Source: Candidatus Poribacteria bacterium (GTDB taxonomy: Bacteria; Poribacteria; WGA-4E; GCA-2687025). Taken from it: 20,506 nucleotides of DNA. The translations under genes were made by a program, and so were the position numbers. A model generated the notes under the pieces. That model did no database searches. It was not told the origin of the DNA and saw only the letters and a program-made list of their open reading frames with translations. The stretch lies in the NCBI GenBank assembly GCA_028818695.1, contig JAPPNK010000032.1, positions 1 through 20,506 on the forward strand. Reading direction: 5' to 3'. Positions 14,837-20,506 of the stretch are shown piece after piece; positions within the stretch are counted from its first letter, which is position 1; the number at the start of each line of letters is the position of its first letter.

Positions 14837-16360
14837 ATGGCTCTCATCAAAGCGATGGGCATCGAGACCGAGTACGGGATCGCGGTGCGTCACGCCGCCG
14901 ATTTTGACCCTGTCGCCGCGTCCACAATGGTTGTCAACAGCTATAAGGGGCGCGATCCGCGACGTTCGGCGACATGGAATTACGAGGAGGAAAGTCCTCT
15001 TATGGACGCGCGCGGGTTTATGAGCGAGGTTGTGAACCCGGACGCCGGCGCGGACGACGAGGCTGCGCCCGCTGTGAACGACATTCTCACCAACGGCGGC
15101 AGATACTATGTTGACCACGCGCATCCAGAGTATTGCACGCCTGAATGCTCCAACGCGCGCGACCTGGTGATCTACGACAAGGCGGGCGAATTGATCCTGG
15201 AGATGAGCTGCCGGCTTGCCGAGCAGATGCTGGAGGAGCCGCGCGAACTCGCCATTTACAAAAACAACTCCGACGGAAAAGGGCATAGCTACGGGTGCCA
15301 TGAGAATTACCTTGTCGACCGAAAGACGCCGTTTCAGTCGATTGTTGACGGCTTCACGCCGTTTCTTGTAACGCGGCAGGTTTTTGCCGGGGCGGGGAAG
15401 GTCGGCGCCGAGAACGGAGGCGCGCATGCCGATTTTCAGATTGCGCAGCGCTCCGACTTCTTCGAGACGGAGGTCGGGCTTAGCACGATGGTCGACCGGC
15501 CGATCATCAACACAAGAGACGAGCCGCATGCGGACGAGAAGCTGTACCGGCGCTTCCATGTGATTGTCGGGGACGCGAACATGTCGGAGTTTGCGACGTA
15601 CTTAAAGGCGGGAACCGCCGCGATAACGCTTCAGATGATTGAGGACGGGCTGATTCGAGACCAGTTCAAGATGCGGGAGCCTGTCTCTGCGATGCGCGCC
15701 GTGTCAAGAGACCTGGACTTTGAACGCGACTATGCGATGGAGCATATGCGGCGCCTGTCCGCCATCGACATTCAAAGGCGGTATCAGCGGCTGGCGGAGC
15801 AGTATGTGGTGGACAGGCGGAACGTGGATCAGCGCCATGAGGTAAACGCGGATGTTGTTCGCCAGTGGGGAAATACGCTTGATCTGTTGGAGAGCGACGC
15901 TTCGCAGTTGGACAGACGGCTGGATTGGGTGATCAAGCGCTCCTGGCTGACCGCTTATCGGGACAGGTACGACCTTGAATGGACGAATCATCGGATGCGC
16001 ATGTTGGATCTGCAGTACCATGATATTCGTCCGAGGGCGGGCATTTTTTACCGTCTTCAAAAAGCGGGGCGCATCGATCGCATCATTTCTCAAGAAGAGG
16101 CGATTCATGCAATCAGCAATCCGCCCCTAGACACGCGCGCCTACTTTAGGGGAACATGTCTCAAGCGTTTTCCTGAAGCGGTTCATGCGGCGAGCTGGAA
16201 TTCGCTCATCTTTGACACGAACGAACGCGATTTGCGTATGATACCGATGTTGCATCCGTTGCGGGGAACGCGCACAATGGTGGGGGAGATGCTCCAACAA
16301 AGTGAAACCCCGACGCAGCTGCTGGAATATATTGAGTCGAAGTCGAAAGTCAACCCGTAA
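14837..16360 (+). CDS. dop: Depupylase/deamidase Dop, with PafA-like central segments
   Basis: Dop removes Pup from tagged proteins and, where Pup ends in Gln, converts it to Glu. The 507-residue product has the glutamine-synthetase-like ATP site: Glu10 and Glu12 in GIETEYGI, YVDHAHPEYCTPEC with key Asp93, and YKNNSDGKGHSYGCHENYL (in part at 141-159). Dop-type features are the WNYEEESPLMDARG segment and the following loop (about 47-80), HAHPEY rather than the PafA-type GSHPEY, and the C-terminal TRAYFRG and RMIPMLHPLRGT. Several central stretches read more like PafA: FLVTRQVFAGAGKV, HVIVGDANMSE, LDWVIKR and DRYDLE. The upstream extension to 14762 overlaps mpa and lacks support; ATG 14837 has GGCGGAG upstream and lies 13 bases after mpa. 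No separate pafA gene is in the window, so dual function cannot be excluded but is only a hypothesis. Confidence 0.92.
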   Translation: MALIKAMGIETEYGIAVRHAADFDPVAASTMVVNSYKGRDPRRSATWNYEEESPLMDARGFMSEVVNPDAGADDEAAPAVNDILTNGGRYYVDHAHPEYCTPECSNARDLVIYDKAGELILEMSCRLAEQMLEEPRELAIYKNNSDGKGHSYGCHENYLVDRKTPFQSIVDGFTPFLVTRQVFAGAGKVGAENGGAHADFQIAQRSDFFETEVGLSTMVDRPIINTRDEPHADEKLYRRFHVIVGDANMSEFATYLKAGTAAITLQMIEDGLIRDQFKMREPVSAMRAVSRDLDFERDYAMEHMRRLSAIDIQRRYQRLAEQYVVDRRNVDQRHEVNADVVRQWGNTLDLLESDASQLDRRLDWVIKRSWLTAYRDRYDLEWTNHRMRMLDLQYHDIRPRAGIFYRLQKAGRIDRIISQEEAIHAISNPPLDTRAYFRGTCLKRFPEAVHAASWNSLIFDTNERDLRMIPMLHPLRGTRTMVGEMLQQSETPTQLLEYIESKSKVNP

Positions 16361-16365
16361 GGAGG
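16359..16365 (+). promoter_or_regulatory. Strong Shine-Dalgarno site of pup
   Basis: AAGGAGG overlaps the dop stop codon (TAA at 16358-16360) and sits seven bases before the pup ATG. It is the closest match to the anti-Shine-Dalgarno sequence seen in this operon, which fits the need for many Pup molecules per ligase or proteasome. Confidence 0.7.
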
Positions 16366-16372
16366 AAACGCG

Positions 16373-16573
16373 ATGCCGAAACCTGAACAGAAACAGGCCC
16401 GTCGGGATGAAAAAGTCCGCGAGAATCCCGAACAGATTGAAAACAAGCGCGACATTGTTGAAAAAGGAAACGCCATCAAAGAGGACATCGACAAACTGCT
16501 GGATGAGATCGACGAGCTCCTCGAAGATTCCGAAGAGTTTGTTGAAAATTACATCCAGCGCGGCGGCGAATGA
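16373..16573 (+). CDS. pup: Prokaryotic ubiquitin-like protein Pup
   Basis: A 66-residue, largely disordered tag attached by an isopeptide bond to lysines of target proteins to mark them for the proteasome. The C-terminal half, KLLDEIDELLEDSEEFVENY then IQRGGE, closely matches the actinobacterial Pup signature DEIDDVLEEN, EDFV, GG(Q/E). The acidic helical stretch at about 35-55 should pair with the Mpa coiled coil. The N-terminal half is Lys/Arg/Glu-rich and lacks the Gly/Asp-rich stretch of mycobacterial Pup. The chain ends in Glu66, the ligation-ready form, so no deamidation is needed. It lies 12 bases after dop and its stop overlaps the prcB start (ATGA). The UBact family of other phyla was considered, but the GGE end and the DEID and FVENY motifs make this a canonical Pup. 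Confidence 0.96.
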   Translation: MPKPEQKQARRDEKVRENPEQIENKRDIVEKGNAIKEDIDKLLDEIDELLEDSEEFVENYIQRGGE

Positions 16574-17406
16574 TCCATCCCGCCGAGCTTCAATTCAGCC
16601 TTGAACGAAGGCAAGGGGCGGAGCGCGCCGATTTTGTCGCGCTGCTCCGCTCCAATTGCCCGGAGCTGCTTCGTTCTGCGCTGCCGCAAGGAAGCGTTGA
16701 AACCGCCCCGCCGCTGACGCATGGGACGACGATCCTGGCGGCGAAATATGACGACGGGGTTCTCATCGCCGGGGACCGGCAAGCGACCGCAGGGTACGAG
16801 ATCGCCGAGCGCGAAATCGAGAAGGTGATGGAGATGGACCATCTTTCCGCCGTCGCGATTGCGGGAGTCGCGGGACCTGCCGCGCAGATGGCGAAGCTGC
16901 TTCAAACGCAGATCGAATTTTATGAGAAGGTGGAAGGCATCCCGCTGAGCCTCGAAGGGAAGGCGAATTACCTGACGCATCTGTTGACGCAGAATCTGCC
17001 CGCCGCGATGCAGGGGTTTGTCGTCGCGCCGCTTTTTGCGGGGTATGATCTGAAACGCAGGACGGGGCGCATCTTCAAATACGATCCGGCGGGGGGGCAG
17101 TATGAGGAGCGGGCTTACTGCGCGACAGGCTCCGGCGGAAAAGAGGCTTACATCGTTCTCAAAAAAAGATGCAAGGCGAACATGACGCGCGAAGAGACTG
17201 TCCATGCGGCCGTCGAAGCGCTCCTAGACGCCAGCGACGAAGACATCGCCACCGGCGGTTTCGATTTTGTGCGCGGCGTCTATCCGACCGTCAAAACCGT
17301 CTCGGCAGAAGGCGTTCAGGACGCGCCGATGGAGGAGATACGCTCCGCCGCGGAGACGCTTCTTGAGCAGTGGCGCGCCGACTACGCCGCCCGTCGACAA
17401 CCGTAA
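16570..17406 (+). CDS. prcB: 20S proteasome beta subunit
   Basis: The catalytic subunit of the 20S core, an N-terminal-nucleophile hydrolase made as a proprotein. Cleavage after Gly52 in LTHGTTILAAKY would free Thr53 as nucleophile. The 52-residue propeptide is similar in length to that of mycobacterial PrcB. Expected active-site partners are visible: Asp in AGDRQATAG and Lys in EKVMEMDH. Strong family segments are GIPLSLEGKANYL, AAMQGFVVAPLFAGYD, GRIFKYDPAGG, ATGSGG and ATGGFDFVRGVYPT. It starts inside the pup stop codon (four-base overlap) with only a weak GGCGG site upstream, so translation is probably coupled to pup. prcA follows after 19 bases. Confidence 0.97.
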   Translation: MIHPAELQFSLERRQGAERADFVALLRSNCPELLRSALPQGSVETAPPLTHGTTILAAKYDDGVLIAGDRQATAGYEIAEREIEKVMEMDHLSAVAIAGVAGPAAQMAKLLQTQIEFYEKVEGIPLSLEGKANYLTHLLTQNLPAAMQGFVVAPLFAGYDLKRRTGRIFKYDPAGGQYEERAYCATGSGGKEAYIVLKKRCKANMTREETVHAAVEALLDASDEDIATGGFDFVRGVYPTVKTVSAEGVQDAPMEEIRSAAETLLEQWRADYAARRQP

Positions 17407-17425
17407 ACAGCCCTAAAGGAACGCG

Positions 17426-18178
17426 ATGTCCACGCCGCTTTTTGCGTCGCCAGAACAGATCATGAACGAAAAAAATGAGCTTGCCCGCGAAGGCATCAAA
17501 TACGGGCGGGATGTCGCCGCCTTGGAGTATGCGGGCGGGATCGCCATTGTCGCGCAAAACGCCAGCCGAACGCTCTACAAAATCTCCGAAATCTACGACA
17601 GAGTCGCCTTTGCCGCTGTCGGAAGCGTCCCTGAATACGATCTGCTGCGCACCGTCGGCATCGAACAGGCGGAGCTGAAAGGGTTCACCTATAGCCGAGA
17701 AGATGTGACGGGGCGCTGGCTCTCCAACCTTTACTCGCAGTACATCGGCAACGTCTGGCGGCAATTTGACGCAAAGCCGTTTGAGGTGGAGCTGATCGTG
17801 GCGGAGCTGGGGGAGCCAGGGTATGCGCAGAATCAGCTGTACCGAATCTCCTACAACGGCATTTTGAGAGACGCTCAGCGGTTCTGCGTCATTGGCGGAA
17901 AGGCGAATCTCATATCGGCTTGGCTTGACGACAATTATGAGCCGGGTTTGACGCTGCATGCGGCGGTTCGGCTTGCGGCTGACGCGATTCAACATGCCCA
18001 AACATCCGACGAGGAACCGATCTCCAGCGGCGGCCTTGAGGCGGCGTTTTTAGAGGAATCGCGGGGCAGGCGCAAATTTCGGCGGGCGCAGCGGGAAGAG
18101 CTCGCCGAAGCTCTCGGCGAAAACAGCGCGTCCAACTCCGCCCCCAACGACGGACCGGCCGGCAGCGATGTGGATTGA
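17426..18178 (+). CDS. prcA: 20S proteasome alpha subunit
   Basis: Forms the outer rings that gate the core and bind the Mpa tail. The 250-residue product begins MSTPLFASPEQIMNEKNELA, matching the PrcA gating N-terminus, followed by REGIKYGRDVAALEYAGGIA, ISEIYDRVAFAAVGSVPEYD, REDVTGRWLSNLYSQYIGNV and KPFEVELIVAELGE. The last 35 residues are polar and low in complexity (EENSAS/NSAP-type), probably disordered, as in other PrcA proteins. AAAGGAA precedes the start. It sits 19 bases after prcB, and its last 11 bases overlap argS. The catalytic Thr is absent as expected for an alpha subunit. Confidence 0.97.
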   Translation: MSTPLFASPEQIMNEKNELAREGIKYGRDVAALEYAGGIAIVAQNASRTLYKISEIYDRVAFAAVGSVPEYDLLRTVGIEQAELKGFTYSREDVTGRWLSNLYSQYIGNVWRQFDAKPFEVELIVAELGEPGYAQNQLYRISYNGILRDAQRFCVIGGKANLISAWLDDNYEPGLTLHAAVRLAADAIQHAQTSDEEPISSGGLEAAFLEESRGRRKFRRAQREELAEALGENSASNSAPNDGPAGSDVD

Positions 18179-19841
18179 AACGAAAAGCCAGCTTGAAAAC
18201 GCTGTTCAAAGCGCCGTCCAAACCGCTATGGACGACGGGGAGCTGACGCTCAACAGCCTGCCGGAGATTTCCATCGAACGGCCGAGAGAGGACGCGCACG
18301 GCGACGCCGCAACCTCCGCCGCGCTCAGCCTCGCGCGGGAGGCGAAGATGAACCCGCGCGTCATCGCCGAGATTGTCGTCAAGCGGATTGAACCGGGCGG
18401 GGCGGTTGAGAAGATCGAGATCGCCGGAGCGGGCTTTATCAACTTTTGGCTCTCAAGCGCATGGCGCGAACAGGCGCTGCGGCAGGTTCTCAGCGAAGGC
18501 GCCGAATACGGCAGATCCAGCCGATACGCCGGTCAAACCGCGCTGGTGGAGTTCGTCAGCGCGAACCCGACAGGTCCGCTCACGCTCGGACATGGGCGGC
18601 AGGCGGTCATCGGCGACGTCATCGCGCGGCTCATGGAGGCGGTCGGGTACGACGTCACGCGCGAGTACTACTTCAACGACGCCGGGAGGCAGATGCGCGT
18701 TCTCGGCGAATCGACGCGGGCTAGGTATCTTGAGCTGCTCAACCTGCCGGCTGAATTTCCTGAAGACGGGTACCAAGGCGAGTATATCCGAGACATCGCG
18801 CGGGAACTGATCGCGGAAGAGGGGGATCGGTTGGCTGGCGAGGAAGATGTTGCGCCGTTTCGGGCTGCCGCTGTCGAGAGGATCTTTGAACAGATTCGCG
18901 CGACGCTCAAACGCATCGGCATCGTGTTTGACGTTTACTTCAGCGAGCAGACGCTTTATGAACGGGGACTGATTGAGGACGTTGTGGAGGAATTGCGCGC
19001 CGCCGGCTGCGCCTACGACAAGGACGGAGCCGTCTGGTTTCGGTCGACCGCGTTTGGCTTGCCGCAAGACCGGCCGATCATCCGAAGCGGACCGGACCGA
19101 GAGCCGACCTACCGCCTACCCGACATCGCCTACCACCGCGAAAAGATTCGGAGAGGGTACGACCGCATCGTCGACATCCTCGGAGCGGATCATATCGACG
19201 CCTATCCGGACGTCTTTGCGGGCGTCCAGGCGTTAGGCTGCGACATCTCATGCATGAAAGCGCTCATCCACCAGTTTGTGACGATTGAACGGGACGGCGA
19301 AACGGTCAAGATGAGCACGCGCCGCGCCAACTTCGACACGCTGGACGATCTGCTGGACGAGGTCGGCGAGGACGCTGTTCGTCTGTTCATGATTCACCGC
19401 AACATGAATTCTCATCTGAACTTTGACATCGACCTTGTCAAGAAAGCGTCCAACGACAATCCTGTTTACTACCTTCAATATGCGCATGCGCGGGCGGCAA
19501 GTTTGTTTCGGCAGGCGCGGGAGAGAGGGGTCGCGGAGCCGGGCGTTGACAACGCGGACCTGTCGCTGTTGAAAGAGCGGGAGGAGACCGATCTCATCAA
19601 GCGGTGCGCCTATTTTCCCGCCGCTGTGATGAGCGCCGCGGAGCTGTTTGAGCCGCACTCGATACCGCACATGCTGCGGGAGCTGGCGGCGGCGTTTCAT
19701 CTGTTTTACGACCGCCGGCGCATCCTGAACCCCGCGGAACCTGCATTGACAGAGGCGCGGCTGCTGCTGGTCAAGGCGGTTCAAACGACGATGGCAAACG
19801 GGCTGAGCCTGCTTGGAGCGCGGGCGCCGAATCAAATGTGA
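18168..19841 (+). CDS. argS: Arginyl-tRNA synthetase
   Basis: Charges tRNA-Arg with arginine. The 557-residue product has the N-terminal Arg-tRNA-synthetase domain (about 1-95). The class I catalytic core has FVSANPTGPLTLGHGRQAVI (129-148) and YYFNDAGRQM (167-176). The typical PTYRLPDIAYHREK (313-326) and DILGADHIDAYPDV follow. The KMSK-type loop is VKMSTRRAN (380-388). A C-terminal anticodon-binding DALR domain ends in TMANGLSLLGARAP. The HIGH motif reads TLGH (139-142), with Thr for the first His. The start overlaps the prcA stop by 11 bases, so argS probably sits on the proteasome transcript. No alternative start with a better ribosome binding site was seen. Confidence 0.96.
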   Translation: MWIETKSQLENAVQSAVQTAMDDGELTLNSLPEISIERPREDAHGDAATSAALSLAREAKMNPRVIAEIVVKRIEPGGAVEKIEIAGAGFINFWLSSAWREQALRQVLSEGAEYGRSSRYAGQTALVEFVSANPTGPLTLGHGRQAVIGDVIARLMEAVGYDVTREYYFNDAGRQMRVLGESTRARYLELLNLPAEFPEDGYQGEYIRDIARELIAEEGDRLAGEEDVAPFRAAAVERIFEQIRATLKRIGIVFDVYFSEQTLYERGLIEDVVEELRAAGCAYDKDGAVWFRSTAFGLPQDRPIIRSGPDREPTYRLPDIAYHREKIRRGYDRIVDILGADHIDAYPDVFAGVQALGCDISCMKALIHQFVTIERDGETVKMSTRRANFDTLDDLLDEVGEDAVRLFMIHRNMNSHLNFDIDLVKKASNDNPVYYLQYAHARAASLFRQARERGVAEPGVDNADLSLLKEREETDLIKRCAYFPAAVMSAAELFEPHSIPHMLRELAAAFHLFYDRRRILNPAEPALTEARLLLVKAVQTTMANGLSLLGARAPNQM

Positions 19842-19843
19842 CC

Positions 19844-19872
19844 TTGAGGCGGCTTGGCGCTAACATTATGAG
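19844..19872 (+). promoter_or_regulatory. Weak promoter candidate for the FmdB-type gene
   Basis: TTGAGG (19844-19849) and TATGAG (19867-19872) lie 17 bases apart in the 73-base gap between argS and the next gene. Each box matches at four of six positions, so read-through from argS is an equally good explanation. Confidence 0.3.
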
Positions 19873-19914
19873 CGCAACGCCATCAACCGAAATGGACGCG
19901 CGGAGAAGAACGAA

Positions 19915-20232
19915 ATGCCAACCTATGAATACCGCTGCAATGAGTGCGGCGTCAAGTTTGAACGGTTTCACAGCATCAAGGCTGACCCGATACGCGACTG
20001 CCCTGAATGCGGCAAGAAAGGCTCCGTCACGCGGCTCATCAGCGGCGGCGCGGGTCTCATCTTTAAGGGAGACGGGTTCTACATCACCGATTACCGCAGC
20101 GACAGCTACAAATCAGCGCAGAAAAAAGAGGCGGCTGCGCCCGGCGACTCGTCCGCTAAAACCTCCGAAAAAAGCGGCAAGAGCGATTCGAAGAAAACGT
20201 CCGCGTCGGAGAGCGGATCGTCCAGCTCTTAA
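19915..20232 (+). CDS. FmdB/zinc-ribbon family protein with Lys/Ser-rich tail
   Basis: A 105-residue protein whose first 45 residues form a zinc ribbon of the FmdB/CxxC_CXXC_SSSS type: MPTYEYRCNECGVKFE (Cys8, Cys11) and CPECGKKG (Cys29, Cys32). FYITDYRSDSYK (residues 60-71) is a conserved continuation in this family. The remainder is a low-complexity tail of Lys, Ser, Glu and Ala, probably disordered, ending in a run of serines. FmdB-family proteins are widespread and their role is poorly known; the family name comes from a putative regulator of formamidase. GGAGAAG lies upstream of the ATG. It follows argS by 73 bases and is the last gene of the plus-strand block. Confidence 0.9.
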   Translation: MPTYEYRCNECGVKFERFHSIKADPIRDCPECGKKGSVTRLISGGAGLIFKGDGFYITDYRSDSYKSAQKKEAAAPGDSSAKTSEKSGKSDSKKTSASESGSSSS

Positions 20233-20252
20233 TTCTGACGGCGCGTGTCATT

Positions 20253-20269
20253 CCCCCTTGTCAAGGGGG
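20253..20269. repeat. Palindrome with 8-base arms, possible terminator hairpin
   Basis: CCCCCTTG, T, CAAGGGGG is a perfect inverted repeat between two convergent genes, followed by GGTTAGGGGGGTTT. With a one-base loop the inner pairs would open in RNA. No clean run of T follows on either side, so it is not a textbook intrinsic terminator. Similar C-run/G-run intergenic elements recur in many genomes. Confidence 0.6.
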
Positions 20270-20283
20270 GTTAGGGGGGTTTA

Positions 20284-20298
20284 AGGCGCGTGGCGCCT
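20284..20298. repeat. Short palindrome in the convergent region
   Basis: AGGCGC (20284-20289), loop GTG, GCGCCT (20293-20298) is a perfect six-base-pair stem. It is the middle of three adjacent hairpins between the fmdB-like and WD40 stop codons and may help end transcription from both sides. Confidence 0.5.
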
Positions 20299-20301
20299 CT
20301 G

Positions 20302-20325
20302 GATTCCCGCTTGCGCGGGAATGAC
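20302..20325 (+). repeat. REP-like palindromic element, copy 2
   Basis: ATTCCCGC (20303-20310), loop TTGC, GCGGGAAT (20315-20322) is a perfect eight-base-pair hairpin. The 24-base segment matches 11985-12008 at 22 positions in the same orientation; here both arms are intact. Confidence 0.75.
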
Positions 20326-20342
20326 GATTCGGCTTGTTCAGC

Positions 20343-20506
20343 TTAATTCGGAGTTGTCCACAGATAGACAATGCCGTCGTAGCCGGCGGTCGCTAGGGCG
20401 CGTCCGTCGGGCGAGAACGCGGCGTCAAACACCTCATCCGTATGTCCCTCTAAGATATGCAGCGGCGAGCCTGTTTGGACATCCCAGAGCCGCGCCGTCT
20501 CGTCGG
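20343..20506 (-). CDS. WD40-repeat protein, C-terminal fragment (5' end beyond window)
   Basis: Reading leftward from the window edge, one frame is open to the TAA at 20345-20343. It encodes [20 protein letters not shown], then [20 protein letters not shown] and [13 protein letters not shown]. This is the end of one WD40 blade plus a complete last blade (GH near the start, WD-equivalent LW at the end). The blades are not close copies of those in the left-edge WD40 gene, so this is a separate gene. It converges on the FmdB-type gene with 110 bases between stops. Start, length and any signal peptide are out of view. Confidence 0.88.
   Translation of the reverse strand, partial: DETARLWDVQTGSPLHILEGHTDEVFDAAFSPDGRALATAGYDGIVYLWTTPN

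Noticed and set aside
14747-15559. 270-residue minus-strand frame opposite dop
   Set aside because: It is antisense to an unmistakable dop gene and has no family features.
14837-16360. Annotation as the Pup ligase PafA
   Set aside because: The Dop-type loop after EYGI, the HAHPEY motif and the C-terminal TRAYFRG and HPLRGT segments point to Dop, although central parts are PafA-like.
16373-16573. Annotation as UBact, the Pup-like protein of some gram-negative phyla
   Set aside because: The LLDEIDELLED, FVENY and GGE motifs are those of canonical Pup.
20253-20269. Classic Rho-independent terminator after the FmdB-type gene
   Set aside because: The stem is perfect but no T-run follows on either strand, so it is reported as a palindrome with possible terminator function only.

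Overview
The window comes from a GC-rich bacterium that is probably not an actinobacterium. It carries a complete Pup-proteasome gene set, but the surroundings are unlike those in actinobacteria: two WD40-repeat genes at the edges, a run of peptidases, an FmdB-type zinc ribbon and REP-like intergenic palindromes. WD40-rich, proteasome-bearing uncultured lineages such as Poribacteria and relatives would fit. That is inference from gene content, not a placement.

Left half, minus strand (about 1 to 11,900). The rightmost gene is an M32 metallocarboxypeptidase. It is followed leftward by a gamma-glutamyltranspeptidase homologue, three M16 peptidase-family genes (one non-catalytic, two catalytic), an IlvD/Edd sugar-acid dehydratase and a small FGGY-type kinase homologue. 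Gaps are only 2 to 33 bases, so this reads as one seven-gene operon with a promoter candidate just right of the M32 gene. Beyond it, with its own promoter candidate, a secreted WD40 protein runs off the left edge. Its blades are nearly identical copies.

Right half, plus strand (about 12,076 to 20,232). A sugar isomerase/epimerase-like TIM-barrel gene comes first. A strong promoter candidate overlapping its stop codon then precedes the proteasome operon: the ATPase Mpa/ARC, the depupylase Dop, the tag Pup, and the proteasome beta (PrcB) and alpha (PrcA) subunits. argS overlaps the end of prcA, and a small FmdB-type zinc-ribbon gene follows. The Pup ligase gene pafA is not in the window. Pup already ends in Gly-Gly-Glu, so it needs no deamidation before ligation.

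The right end holds a convergent intergenic region with three hairpins, then the last blades of a second WD40 gene on the minus strand.

How the genes may work together (inference): proteins tagged with Pup are unfolded by Mpa and cut by PrcBA into short peptides. The divergent operon encodes several enzymes that could trim such peptides to amino acids (M16 pair, M32 carboxypeptidase, GGT homologue). The divergent layout could let a tag-dependent proteolysis module and a peptide-salvage module be regulated together. Nearly every stretch is coding; the longest gene-free interval is about 225 bases (11,901-12,125).
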